Notes under the pieces: generated by a model | What the model was told of the DNA's origin: nothing | The model's database searches: none | The model's input: only the letters and a program-made list of their open reading frames with translations | Position numbers and translations under genes: made by a program | Shown: positions 45,569 through 58,700 of the stretch, piece by piece | Layout: every line of letters starts with the position of its first letter | How positions within the stretch are numbered: position 1 is the first letter of the stretch | Assembly: GCF_964355755.1 (NCBI RefSeq) | Contig: NC_092680.1 | Span: 12,873,001-12,937,000, forward strand | DNA length: 64,000 nt | Source: Antedon mediterranea | Lineage: Eukaryota; Echinodermata; Crinoidea; Comatulida; Antedonidae | Reading direction: 5' to 3'

Positions 45569-46908
45569 ATGAGAAGGTATTTCTCTTCAGTGAATAAAAA
45601 ACTTGAATTGACTTTGGCTATGATTAAGCCAGACATAGTTTCTCATCCTCAAAGACACGCAGTAAGTAATTCAGTGGTAATATAGATTATTCATTAGCTA
45701 GGCCTGGGCCTATTATAGCCGGTTATAGCCTATTATAGGCCAACGCCTCACTTAACGGTAATTTCATATTAATACTCCTTTTGATTGAGGTAGGCTAGGT
45801 GTGATGAAAAGTACGTGGTTGTGGGGGTTTAATAATAGAAGACCGAGGGTCGCTCTAAACATGGAAGTAACATAGGGAAGGCAGGCTTATATATGTAATT
45901 ACTATTTTAATATTTTAACTTTCTAAATATAAACTAATTTTTAATTGTACAGGAAATAAAAAACATAATCCTTTTAAACCAATTTTTCATCATTCAATCT
46001 AAAGTATTAAAATGGGACAGAGAAAAGGCTGAAGAGTTTTATAAAGAACACAAAGGTAGGAGCCTAAGTCTTAGCTAAGTATATTTATTAATATTTATAC
46101 TACAGTATGTTTTTATTAGTTCTTCTCTACTACTATGTTTAGTATTTATTACTGTATATAATTTTATAATCATACCAATTAAGTGTTAAATTGATGTATA
46201 TTTTCTTTTGTTTTTAGGAAAGTTTTTTTACAATCGACTTGTCGGTTTTATGTCGAGTGGACCAATGAGTGCACACATTCTAGCAAGGGATAGTGCTATT
46301 GAACACTGGAGAACGTTGATGGGCCCAACCAAAACGTTTAAGTTCGTATCAGTTTTTGTTCTAAATTTATAGTAAAATTATTTTATTTTTTATTTATATT
46401 ATATGAAAATTGAAAATGCCCTCTTTTAAAACCAACCAAAGTTTGTAATAACAGGGTGTAGCATGTCATTATATTAAAAACTACAAATATAGAATACAGC
46501 TGAGCATTACATTTTTTTTTAAACTTTGTCAGAGCCAGACATGAAAATGCAGATACGATACGAGGAATGTTTGGGCTTACAGATACACGCAATGCTACGC
46601 ATGGATCAGGTAGGAACTTATTTTTTCCATTCGGCCATTCATTGTATTAATGAAATATTATACAATAAATTTAAGTAATACTGTAATTTATTTGTTTTTT
46701 AGATTCTGCAGAATCAGCATGTAAGGAAATAGCATTCTTTTATCCAGAGTTTGATGTCGATAACTGGTATACAACACAAGAACATTTATTTAGGACTGGG
46801 AAAGTGTTATACTGTGAAGAAACTGGAATACATAGGCCAACAACAAATTTAGATTCCACTAATAATAATGATAATAAAAATAATAATAATAATAATATAC
46901 ATAATTAA
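45569..46908 (+). CDS. NME6: nucleoside diphosphate kinase 6 (5 exons, 200 aa)
   Basis: Exons 45569-45661, 45953-46055, 46218-46341, 46533-46609, 46703-46908. They sum to 603 nt with agreeing phases. NDP kinases move the gamma phosphate between nucleoside triphosphates and diphosphates through a phospho-histidine. NME6 is the divergent group II member, reported in mitochondria. The kinase lysine motif is LAMIKPD, and the stretch YNRLVGFMSSGPMSAHILA followed by HWRTLMGPTK fits the family. The active-site His is in NATHGS (His130). The exon 5 region KEIAFFYPEF matches the NME6 C-terminal part. The last 20 residues are an Asn-rich tail (NNNDNKNNNNNN) from an AAT microsatellite just before the stop. 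That tail is unlike vertebrate NME6 and is probably disordered. Confidence 0.93.
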
Positions 46909-47072
46909 TTACCAGTACAAATAAAAACAAACAAGAAATATTTATTTGGAGCCAACTATTTAGTATACAAATTTTCTTTTTTAAATGAAAATCATTTTAT
47001 ATTTATATATTGTGCAAACAAATCAAAATAAATTAAACTTGGTAAAGTATAAATGTGTAGGTTTTTGTTTGT

Positions 47073-49110
47073 ATATGTAACCCGTTGACGCTTGTTTGTA
47101 TATGTAACCCGTTGACGCTTGTTTGTATATGTAACCCGTTGACGCTTGTTTGTATATGTACCTTGTTGACGCTTGTTTGTATATGTAACCCGTTGACGCT
47201 TGTTTGTATATGTACTCTGTTGACGCTTGTTTGTATATGTAACCTGTTGACGTTTGTTTGTATATGTAACCTGTTGACGCTTGTTTGTATATGTAACCCG
47301 TTGACGCTTGTTTGTATATGTAACCCGTTGACGCTTGTTTGTATATGTACTCTGTTGACGCTTGTTTGTATATGTAACCTGTTGACGTTTGTTTGTATAT
47401 GTAACCTGTTGACGCTTGTTTGTATATGTAACCCGTTGACGCTTGTTTGTATATGTAACCCGTTGACGCTTGTTTGTATATGTACCCGTTGACGCTTGTT
47501 TGTATATGTACCCTGTTGACACTTGTTTGTATATGTACTCTGTTGACGCTTGTTTGTATATGTACTCTGTTGACGCTTGTTTGTATATGTAACCCGTTGA
47601 CGCTTGTTTGTATATGTAACCCGTTGACGCTTGTTTGTATATGTACCCTGTTGACGCTTGTTTGTATATGTACCCCGTTGACACTTGTTTGTATATGTAC
47701 CCTGTTGACGCTTGTTTGTATATGTACCCGTTGACGCTTGTTTGTATATGTACCCCGTTGACGCTTGTTTGTATATGTAACCCGTTGACGCTTGTTTGTA
47801 TATGTACCCTGTTGACGCTTGTTTGTATATGTACCCTGTTGACGCTTGTTTGTATATGTAACCTGTTGACGCTTGTTTGTATATGTAACCCGTTGACGCT
47901 TGTTTGTATATGTAACCCGTTGACGCTTGTTTGTATATGTACCCTGTTGACGCTTGTTTGTATATGTAACCTGTTGACGCTTGTTTGTATATGTACCCTG
48001 TTGACGCTTGTTTGTATATGTAACCCGTTGACGCTTGTTTGTATATGTAACCCGTTGACGCTTGTTTGTATATGTACCCTGTTGACGCTTGTTTGTATAT
48101 GTAACCCGTTGACGCTTGTTTGTATATGTAACCCGTTGACGCTTGTTTGTATATGTACCCTGTTGACGCTTGTTTGTATATGTAACCTGTTGACGCTTGT
48201 TTGTATATGTACCCTGTTGACGCTTGTTTGTATATGTACCCTGTTGACGCTTGTTTGTATATGTAACCTGTTGACGCTTGTTTGTATATGTACCCTGTTG
48301 ACGCTTGTTTGTATATGTAACCTGTTCACACTTGTTTGTATATGTACCCTGTTCACACTTGTTTGTATATGTACCCTGTTGACGCTTGTTTGTATATGTA
48401 CCCCGTTGACGCTTGTTTGTATATGTACCCCGTTGACGCTTGTTTGTATATGTACTCTGTTGACGCTTGTTTGTATATGTAACCCGTTGACGCTTGTTTG
48501 TATATGTACCCTGTTGACGCTTGTTTGTATATGTACCCCGTTGACGCTTGTTTGTATATGTACCCCGTTGACGCTTGTTTGTATATGTACCCCGTTGACG
48601 CTTGTTTGTATATGTAACCTGTTGACGCTTGTTTGTATATGTACCCTGTTGACGCTTGTTTGTATATGTACCCTGTTGACGCTTGTTTGTATATGTACCC
48701 CGTTGACGCTTGTTTGTATATGTACCCTGTTGACGCTTGTTTGTATATGTACTCTGTTGACGCTTGTTTGTATATGTAACCCGTTGACACTTGTTTGTAT
48801 ATGTACCCTGTTGACGTTTGTTTGTATATGTAACCCGTTGACGCTTGTTTGTATATGTACCCTGTTGACGCTTGTTTGTATATGTACTCTGTTGACACTT
48901 GTTTGTATATGTAACCTCTTGACGCTTGTTTGTATATGTAACCCGTTGACGCTTGTTTGTATATGTAACCCGTTGACGCTTGTTTGTATATGTACCCTGT
49001 TGATGCTTGTTTGTATATGTAACCTGTTGACGCTTGTTTGTATATGTACCCTGTTGACGCTTGTTTGTATATGTAACCCGTTGACGCTTGTTTGTATATG
49101 TACCCTGTTG
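47073..49110. repeat. 27-bp minisatellite, about 75 units
   Basis: The unit is GACGCTTGTTTGTATATGTA followed by a variable ACCCGTT, ACCTGTT, CCCTGTT, CCCCGTT or CTCTGTT. A few units are 26 bases and shift the register. Because 27 is a multiple of three and the unit lacks stops, long open frames arise on both strands. They begin and end in unrelated flanking sequence and are not supported as genes. The array starts about 165 bases after the NME6 stop and lies between the convergent NME6 and TPR genes. Confidence 0.95.
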
Positions 49111-49220
49111 ACACATATCATATCATTTATTTCGCCAATATACAGAACAGTACAAAAAAAAAAAAAACAATACAAAAGTAAGTCAATGAGGCTTGTTTGT
49201 ATATGTACCCTGTTGACACA
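49111..49220. repeat. insertion separating the last minisatellite unit
   Basis: After TGTTGACACA the array is interrupted by about 75 bases (ATATCATTTATTTCGCCAAT and an A run). One more unit follows at about 49187-49220, also ending TGTTGACACA. This could be a small insertion with a TTGACACA target duplication. Confidence 0.5.
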
Positions 49221-49638
49221 GAATTCACATAAACTTTATTCAAGAAATACAATGTGTAATACAATGTGGTTTTATTGAACAAAAGAAATGAACATTATTA
49301 TGGGATAGTTCTTTCAATTTAGCATTTTAATGCAACATATGCCACTTATATACAACAATCATAGAAAAACAATGCAAAGAAACAGAGACACAAAACATTT
49401 ATTATTCTTTATAATTCTTATTTGTGCTATTTTATACACATATTGTGAGAAAAACACAAGTAACATAAGTAACTCTGAATGTGTGCATTGTGCCAGTAAT
49501 GAACAAAGCAGTATCATCTGTATGCAAATGAGATTGGTCACTTGTAATACTACAGTACAATCACATAGGTATCTTGTAGTTAACATATTAAGAATTGTTA
49601 AAACACTTTGCAAGACATATTTGATTTAAACATGATTG

Positions 49639-49644
49639 GTTTAT
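49639..49644 (-). terminator. candidate TPR polyadenylation signal
   Basis: AATAAA on the minus strand about 155 bases after the TPR stop codon. Another lies near 49238. Confidence 0.4.
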
Positions 49645-49797
49645 TAACACTGATGCATGGATACACAACCCTTAGTGTAGCATCCCTTATATCTTGATAC
49701 AAATTCTTCGTTTATCATTTTGCCATCAGTACACATAATTCCTATTGCACACTGCATTTACAAGTTTAGCAGTGATAGCTTATTGGTGGAATTTGGA

Positions 49798-52700
49798 TCA
49801 CATGTTGTTGCCTCCTCTTCCTCGCCCTTGGTGAAACCTCCCGCCTCGACCGCCTGTAAAGGATGTGAACAAAATAACAAATGAATAGTAATTGATATGG
49901 CTAAGGCTGCAGGCTTTTTAATTTGTAGTGATAGGGGTTACTGTAGTTTGTTACTGTATAGATATGGGATACAAGCTTTTTACTGTTTAGTAATAGGGGA
50001 TGCAGGCCTCTTAATGTGTAGTGATAGGGGCTGCAGGCTTTTTACTGTGTAGTAATATGGGCTGCAGGCTTTTTACTGTGTAGTAATATGGGCTGTATGC
50101 TTTGTACTGTGTAGTAACTGTAGGCTTTGTACTGTGTAGTAATATGGCTGCAGTCTTTTTAAGGTATAGTTATATTGGTTGCAGGCTTTTTACTCTGTAG
50201 TAATATGGGATGCAGGCATTTTACTGTGTAGTAATAGAGGCTGTAGGCTTTTACTGTGTAGTAATAGGGGCTGCAGGCTTTTTACTGTGTAGTAATAGGG
50301 GCTGCAGGCTTTTTACTGTGTAGTAATAGGGGCTGCAGGTTTTTTACTGTGTAGTAATAGAGGCTGTAGGCTATTACTGTGTAGTAATAGGGGCTGCAGG
50401 CTTTTTACTGTGTAGTAATAGGGGCTGCAGGCTTTTTACTGTGTAGTAATAGGGGCTGCAGGTTTTTTACTGTGTAGTAATAAGGGTTGCAGACTTTGTA
50501 ATGTATATTATACAGTATACTGAAGGCGATGCAGGCTTTAAAGCTCAGGTACAGGCATGAATTAAAACTATAATATCTGGTTAATTGTACATAAATCAAA
50601 TATTTGTAACAGAAATCAAGACGAAAAAACATGAATTTCCCTTAATATGGTCAAATACAAATTAATTGACAAAATTCTGCCATAAAAACCAGGAAGACTT
50701 TTTTTCAGTAGTTAGGTAGTTTAACCTAATGTAATAACATGTCTGGTGACTCCCTAGATGGTGAAAAAAGATGGTGGATATATGGTGGATAATTTTTGCT
50801 ATAGCATGAAAATAAAAATCTGAAGTTGAATAAAAATACCAGAAATGTAAAATTAAATTTATATTACCTATATTTAGTTATCTGATAACATTGCCTCTCT
50901 ATTTACAAAATTTGTGTACAAAAGAAGAGATTTTACTGTGTAATTTGAACTATTCCTCCACTGATAAGAAAGTGCTTATTTTCAACAAGCTTGTGTAACA
51001 TAAATAAAATCCCAAAAATTATGAAACATAGGGGAAACTATAGATCGATAATTATTGGAATGTATGATCAATAGAAATTTTTTGCCCGCACCTGGCCTTT
51101 AAGCTTTTTATTGTATATTTACCTCGTTGTGTTCTCTGTATTGGACGGCGGCCTCGTACTGCTGACTGTGGACGTTGTTGAGCTGGTCTAGATGCTACTG
51201 ATGCAGAGCTCTGTGTTGGATGCCGTGAGCTCTGTGCTGGGTTGCCAGTGTTCCATACAATTGGCTTAGGCTTGCTTTTGGCTTCACCTCCTTATCAAGA
51301 CAAAATATGTAGTCAACTTTTTCAAAAAAGATTTTGGATTGGGGGAATTGTATGAAAATAAACATAATCTTATTTTGAAGAGGTTTTAAGCTCTGTCTAA
51401 ACAATGAAACTAGTTTGACGAAAATGTGTGATGTGCCCAAATATGGCAGTGATATGACATCATTATGTCCATATATAGGCACATCACATTTTTTGTCAAA
51501 TAAAGTTTGATAGTGTAGACAAGGCTTGTGCCCAAATATGGTAGTGATATGACATCATGTCCATATATAGGCATATCACATTTTTGTCAAATAAAGTTTG
51601 ATAGTGTAGACAGAGCTTTAGACAAAAAAGATCCATATATTAATTCCAACATGATGTGTCATCACCATTAACGGCATACTATAGTATTATACTATACTAG
51701 AAAAAGGGCAAATGTAAACAATCTGAAATTGATAATCTTACCATGTTCGGTTGAGCTTTCAGCAGCTTGACCACTAGTTGATGGTGCTTCCTTAGCCTCT
51801 TTCTCACTGCCATTATTTGTTGAGCTGCTAGGCCCAGTATCGTCTTGTCTTGAAGCAGCTGTGGCCTCACCACTTCCACCAGATTCTACAATCTCTTGAG
51901 TGCTGGCTGGGCTTCTACAATAACAAAAGATCAGTATGCTTAACAAAATAGAAAACATAAAAATGGGGTATGCTTAGCATGGCATAGAACGATGCATTGT
52001 GTGCTATCTATTTTTCACCTTTCAAACTAGGTCTACAGGTAGTAGCCTAAATCATAAATGGATTTCATATCTAAACTCTGTCTACAAAAAAAGTGTGCCT
52101 AAATATGATATTAAAATACCCAAATATGATCATCAAGTTTGATAGTGTAGACAGAGTTTTAAATAATCAGGAGAAATCGCACTTTAGTGGTAACCTCCCA
52201 CGATTGTTGGGAGATTTAGGAGCTACTTTTTACTACTTTTTTGAAATAATAAGTACTGTATGTAAAAGAAACTCACTGGGAACTAGCTGCCTGTCGTGTC
52301 TCTACTGCCCCTTGTAACACCTGTACTACTTCACTAGGCTCAGTATCTGGTTCATCACTCCCTGCGGCCATTTGTGACGTTGAGACAACAGTAATAGGCA
52401 CAGATATCGACGGTACAACATCTGATGATTCAGACACAGAGTTGCTTGCTGCTATTGATACTAAATAAATGACGTAATTGTAATTAATTTTATAAATGAG
52501 TGAAAGCCAATCAGTGATATTATGTTGAAATAGATAATATGAGACAATACTTTTAAATTTGTTTTATCCATGGAAATAAAGCAAATTCTTCTGGCTGTTT
52601 TACTTTATTGTTTTGATTTAGCCTTTTCCTTATTTTTTTTGTATCTCCATTGAGATCCAGCCACTCATACCCACAGCATTGTCATTTTCTCAGTGCTTAT

Positions 52701-55700
52701 TTTATTTTATATCTCCATTGAGATCCAGCCACTCATACTCAGTAATTTACCTTTGTATTTATATGCATATACTTCATATTCTTACCTGGAGCATGCGGCA
52801 TTAAAGGTGTAGTAGGTACACTGCGACCTCCATCATCATCACCTAATAGTGGATTGATCCTAGTTTCATCCATACCAAGACCTAGAAATTGTTTTTTTTT
52901 AATGACAACAAATTATTTTATAAAATATATCAAGATTTTGTTTTTTATATTGTTACTGCGAGTGTTACTACTAGACTTGTGATAACTATAACTGATCTAA
53001 TTTTATTCGCTCGATTCTACAAATAAACTGTTAGTATTGTATACAAAGACAATGAGTTCTACAAATAAACTGTTAGTATTGTATACCAAGACAATGAGTT
53101 CAAACAAATTCAACTTACGTTCTTGTGTTTCAAGCTGCGCTAATCCTGGTCTAGTAGTCTCAGCTTCACCAGGAGGTCCAAAGTGGAACCGGGAGGACTG
53201 TAACAGTGGTGAGCTGAAATAATGTGGTCAAATAAATTAACTTAGGGGATGTTCATATCCATGAAGTTATACTTTTGTATCGCAAGCAGGGTCACATTAT
53301 CATCGATTAACAATTGCTTTTTAAAACTTGATGCATCGCATATCTGGCCGAACATCCAGTATGCAAGTGTAAATTTGATTTTTTACAGGTCAAAAAAGTT
53401 GGTTCATTTTTCGTATCATAGGCGTCATACACAAGTTGTGTACACTTAGCTGTCATAGCAAACAAAAAGATCAGTGTTGTAAGAGGTGGCTTCCACTAAT
53501 CTTAATCTTGTTCAGACCTACAGAATCATGTATGATGTGAAAGCATAAAGGCAAAAAAAAATTTTAAATAATAAAAATATAGAATCTATGTCATTCCTTA
53601 TGACCATTTACACAAAGCATGGAGCGAACGGGCGGTGTCCGCTCAGGATAGATACATATTCTATGTGTGGCAAGCTACGCAATTCTCTGCTTTACCGTTA
53701 CCGCTCGTCTGTGTAAATTGGCCTTAACTCTGTAGTTGTGAACAGGCCCTTAAACTATGAATATCTTATCTTGTAGCAGAGTAACAAACACACAGCTGAA
53801 CTTACTTAATAACTTCTGCAAAGCCCCCATCTGCTCTTGGGACAAAGAGTGTTGGAGTACTAGGAACCAGGCGGTCATCCCCAACATCCTCAAACGGAAC
53901 AGCTCCAGTAGCCTAAAGGTAGTACAAGTACAAGTTCAATCATTCACAAAATAAAAGCTTAATTATTATGAGTTACATGCATTTTCATTCTGAATTTTAA
54001 AGATGTATTGTCTCCCTGCAAAAATATTTTTTTTTTTTAAATTTTGTTGAAAGTGCGATTTTAATGTCACATAATAGTTATCCAATTTTACCAAAAAAAA
54101 ATGATTTACCTAAAAAAACTGTAATTTAGAGAAAGAAAATATAGCCAATGATTTTTGGTTCAATTTAACAATTATTTATTATGTCATTTTATGAGTGAAA
54201 TATTTTTTTCGTTTTTCTTTCTACAGAAGTGGTTAATTTGATTAAAAATACAAAATAACCTATTCAAAGTCTGATTTAATTAATTATCATTTTTCATGAT
54301 TTTGGGAGACAATATAACTTTAAACATAATGATATTTATATTAACATGGTACTCACATAAAATAGTGAAGGTCTGCCAATAGATGGCAGTCTTTCAGTTC
54401 TCTATAAAAATTAAAAATATTTTGATTAAAAAAAATGATTTCACAGTCAATGAATTCAGATTAGAACTTTGAAATCAATGCTGTAGTATAAACAATAGTG
54501 ATTAAAAAAAGGTTGTACTTACACGATGCATAGGTGGGGCATGCTGCTGGCTATGTTCTGGTGGTACTACACCTAACAGAGGGGGTGAGACACGTTGCTG
54601 GGAAGAGCTTCCAGATGCTTGCTGCGTTTCAATGACATCATCGTCATCATCATCTAAACAATTTAAAATTGTACGTTTGTACATGACATAAGTAAAATAC
54701 AACACCATAATATTCATTTCACACTTCACTGTGAAACCGCCATGTAACAAATTATGTTTTAACAAAACAGCCAACACACATTTAGGAGACAACATTACTA
54801 AGAGGGCAAACACTCTATTACTCTATACTGACTAATAATAGTAGTAGGGGTTCTACTATATTCCCATTGTATATGATATCATGTGTAATTACTCTCATTG
54901 GTTATCCGCCTCAAGCGGATAAGCATTTGTTATTGTAGTGTTACTTTTTTTTTTTTTTTATTATTCTTCTTTCTTTCTCAGATTTTGTGTACGCGTTTTC
55001 TCTTGAACGTGTTAACATAACATTTTGTAACTTGGTCAACATATAGACAATTAACTGACGATGTACTGCGAAGCTTTTTGACAATGTCAGATCCGCGTAG
55101 CGTAAGTTACGCGCGATTTTCTGAAAATCTTAAATCGGTCATAACTTCGAAACCGATAAATATTTTTTAACGAAATTTTCAGCCACGTTTTCTTCACATC
55201 AATGGCTAACTTTTTCGCTCTTCAGCAAATTTTTGAACACTAGAAAATCTGCGCGTAAACTGCGTTTGAAATTTTAAAATGCTCCTAATTTGTGCACGCT
55301 GTTTCTCTGTAACGCGTTAACATAACATTTTGTAACTTGTTCAACATATAGACATTTTACTGAAGTTGTCCAGCCAAGCTTTTTGACGATGTCAGAGCCG
55401 CGTAGCGTAAGTTACGCGTGATTTTCTGAAAATCTTAAATTGGTTATAACTTCGAAACAAATGAATATTTTTTAACGTCATTTTCAGCCACGTTTGCTTC
55501 ACATCAATAGTTAACTTTTTTAACGCTATCGCAATTTCTAACATTAGAAAGTGCGCGCGTAAATGGCGTTTGAAATTTTAAAATGCTTCAAATCAATTTC
55601 TGATTAAATTAGAGCACGATTCAGGTCATTTTAAGCGTTTAAAAAATTGCCACTGGTGCGCACATTTTTACGCGCGCACGGCGCAGGGAACAGGTATGAG

Positions 55701-58700
55701 CATTTCTTTTACACGATTTGTGTTTTTAAATCTTCGGTTAACAATTTTACGTTATTTTATTCACTTTTCAACTTGAAATGGCGTTCTACGAGCACGTTAA
55801 ACATGACAGGTTGCGCACGAAAACGTCAACAAATTGTGAAAATGTTCCAAAATATGTCTACTTTTAAAAATGAAACAGTTCATCAGAATGCAAGGTTACC
55901 CCCATTTTTTATTTTAATTTCTTGCAGTGTATGAATCATAGGTCTGATTTATTATAGTGTTGAATGCTAAAACGTGTTTGATGGCTACATTATTTGCATA
56001 TTAAATATAATTTTTGAAATATTTATCATCAAACAAACATAAACTTATTCAAAGAGCAAAACAATAAACATAACATTTATCTTTTTTCTTTACATGTTAA
56101 TATATAAAACTTGAAAGTATGTACTTTCATAAAATATCAGCGTTTAAAATTTTTGAAGATTTCATCATAGTAAAATTTATGATTTAAGTTTGATATGTAA
56201 TAATCAACTTGCATCGAGGGGGTTCACGACATACCGAATGAACGAGGACTCTTTCTTCGGATTTTCGTCAGCAGGTGGTCATATGGCTCGATGTGTAATG
56301 CAACCGACTTTGGTATCAGAGGTACCGGGTTCGAGTCCCGTCACGGGAAAACAATTAATTAAAAGGGTTTAGTTGGTTATTACACTGAGAGGGCAGTTTT
56401 AATTTTGAATAGCCTACTTTTTTTGGAAAAGTCATAACTTGGAAGTACTTGAATACGCAAGATACGCTTTGTTGCTGGCGGATAACCAAACTCGTCCTCA
56501 AGTGACGAGTTTAAGTTCTAGTTGTTATTGTTATTTTATATTGTGTATTATTTATGTGTACTATTTGTATTAAGATTCCATCTTGTGTATCATTATTTGT
56601 ATCCTAGCTGTGTATATCATTTTTGGTACAATAATTTTTTTGAAGACAATAAAAATAATGATAGTTCATTCTTATAAAGCGCATATAAGCAAGCTGTCAA
56701 TGTGCTGCACATAAATTAAAATAGACGAGAAGTTGCAATATAATATCGATGAAAAACTTGTTTGAAAAAGAAAGGGCTTCAACTGGGTCTTGAAAGAGTT
56801 TAGAGTAGCACACTGTCTGATTGAAATTGTTAAGGAATTCCACCGAGTTGGAGCTGCCACAGCAAAAGCTCTACCACTATCTGTAGATGTCCTAATAATA
56901 AATAATGTTATAAAATACATTACCAATGATCTCAACCACTTCATTGGAGTCATCTTCCATGGCATCATCATCGTCGTCTTCATCATCATCCTCTCTGTCT
57001 CCTTCCATTTGGTCTTCATCCTCTGCATCAATTCCTTCAATATCTCCTTCCTTTAAAATTAGTGAAGGAATATAAAAAACTTACAAAAATACATTTGAAC
57101 CTCCCTGCTGTGGAAACTCATCCATGACTGATATTTTCCATCTGATAATCACTGTTTTTAAAAAAAATAGAGATGAGAAGAAGAATGTAACCCTATTCAT
57201 CTTCCTCCATTGTGTCTGATACTTAAAGTCAAGTCTGAAATATTTCAAGTAACATATTTATGGTGATGATCATATGGGGGGGGGGGGGGGAGTCTTATTA
57301 CCTACCAATGTGTCATAATCATCATAGTCTTCCTCTTCGTCTTCATCATCATCACCTTGTTCTCCTTGGAAGACCTCTTCATCCTAATTAATCACAGAAT
57401 ACATGTGTTACTACATTGAGCATAGTACATTTATGGATACAAATAATAAATACATCTAGCAATATTTTTGTGTTATTAGTTGACAAGTTTAATTTAATGT
57501 AAAAGCAGGAAAAAAAGTAAATCAAATTACTTCATCACTTTCCAGAACGACAATGACATCATTATCATCTGTCTCTTCATCACCAAGAGCAATGCCAACA
57601 CCGCCATCATCAAGCGCTTCAATTCCAACAAACTGAATGTCATCATCATCGTCGTCCGCAATAATTTGCTCTTGTTGTTGATGACTTGACCCTTGTTGAG
57701 GTACTTGCCGTTGTTGATGGCTCGACCCTTGTTGAGGTACTTGCCGTTGCTGATGGCTTGACCCTTGCTGTGGTACTTGGCGTTGTTGATGGCTAGACAC
57801 TTGCTGTGGTACTTGCCGTTGTTGTGGTTCAGCCTGTTGTATAACACGTAATTTCTTGTCTATGCGCGACTCTGCACGAAGTTGAACAACCTCTTGTGGT
57901 AACGCCTGTGCTTCTTTGCTGTCTTCTGGGATAGGTTCTACCTTTGGTTGGTCACTTTGCTTGCTTGGTTCAGGCGATGCCTCTCCCTAATATTGAAAAA
58001 CATACAAATCTATAATTCCAAAGTACTTTCTCAAGAATTAACTTCCATGACCTTTCTAGGTCAAATTGCATGCTTTTTATATGACCTACAAAATAACTTG
58101 AAAAATACCTGTTTTTGAACTTTCTGCTTCTTCTCAAGTGGGGGCGTGCTTTCTCGTTCGGTTGGTACTGCTTCACTGCAATATAATTATATTAGTATTA
58201 TTATGTAACATTTCAAAATGGTTATAATTATGTATTTCCTACAAAAATAATATTCTATAAAACCGGAGATGAACAAAAAAGTGGCTTTAGAGATTAGTGG
58301 CTTTTTATTGTATACTTATTAGGTGAATAGCAATTAGAGCTTTAGTAGAGTGACACCAAGAAAATAATACCTCTCGTTTTCATCATCCTCTCTCTGCCTC
58401 TTCATTGTCGTAGCAGAGGGAGTAGGTTCAGTTGATGGTCTGACAGCGTTGGTACTGGTAGATGGTTCAATGGTAGCTACACTTGTGCTCTCTGCTTGAA
58501 TATGTGGTTCACGCCCACCAGATGTTTCTAGATATAATTAAATAAGAGGCGAAAGTTACTATAAATGATACTCGATTAGGTTATATCATTTTACTTAGTT
58601 ACAATATTTATAAATTTGTAATTTTGAGAGTAAAATAAAGTTATTTTACCAGGTTCATAACCTTGCGACGTTGATGGCTCCTCCACTAAAGACTGACTCT

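Noticed and set aside
46992-49278. Long open frames (547-727 codons) in the minisatellite
   Set aside because: They arise because the 27-bp unit is a whole number of codons without stops. All run only as far as the repeat, change frame at 26-bp units, and have unrelated flanks.
55647-56372. Plus-strand frames of 60-95 codons inside hairpin element copy B
   Set aside because: No family resemblance. They span the tRNA-like module and low-complexity sequence, and the related copy A lacks equivalent frames.
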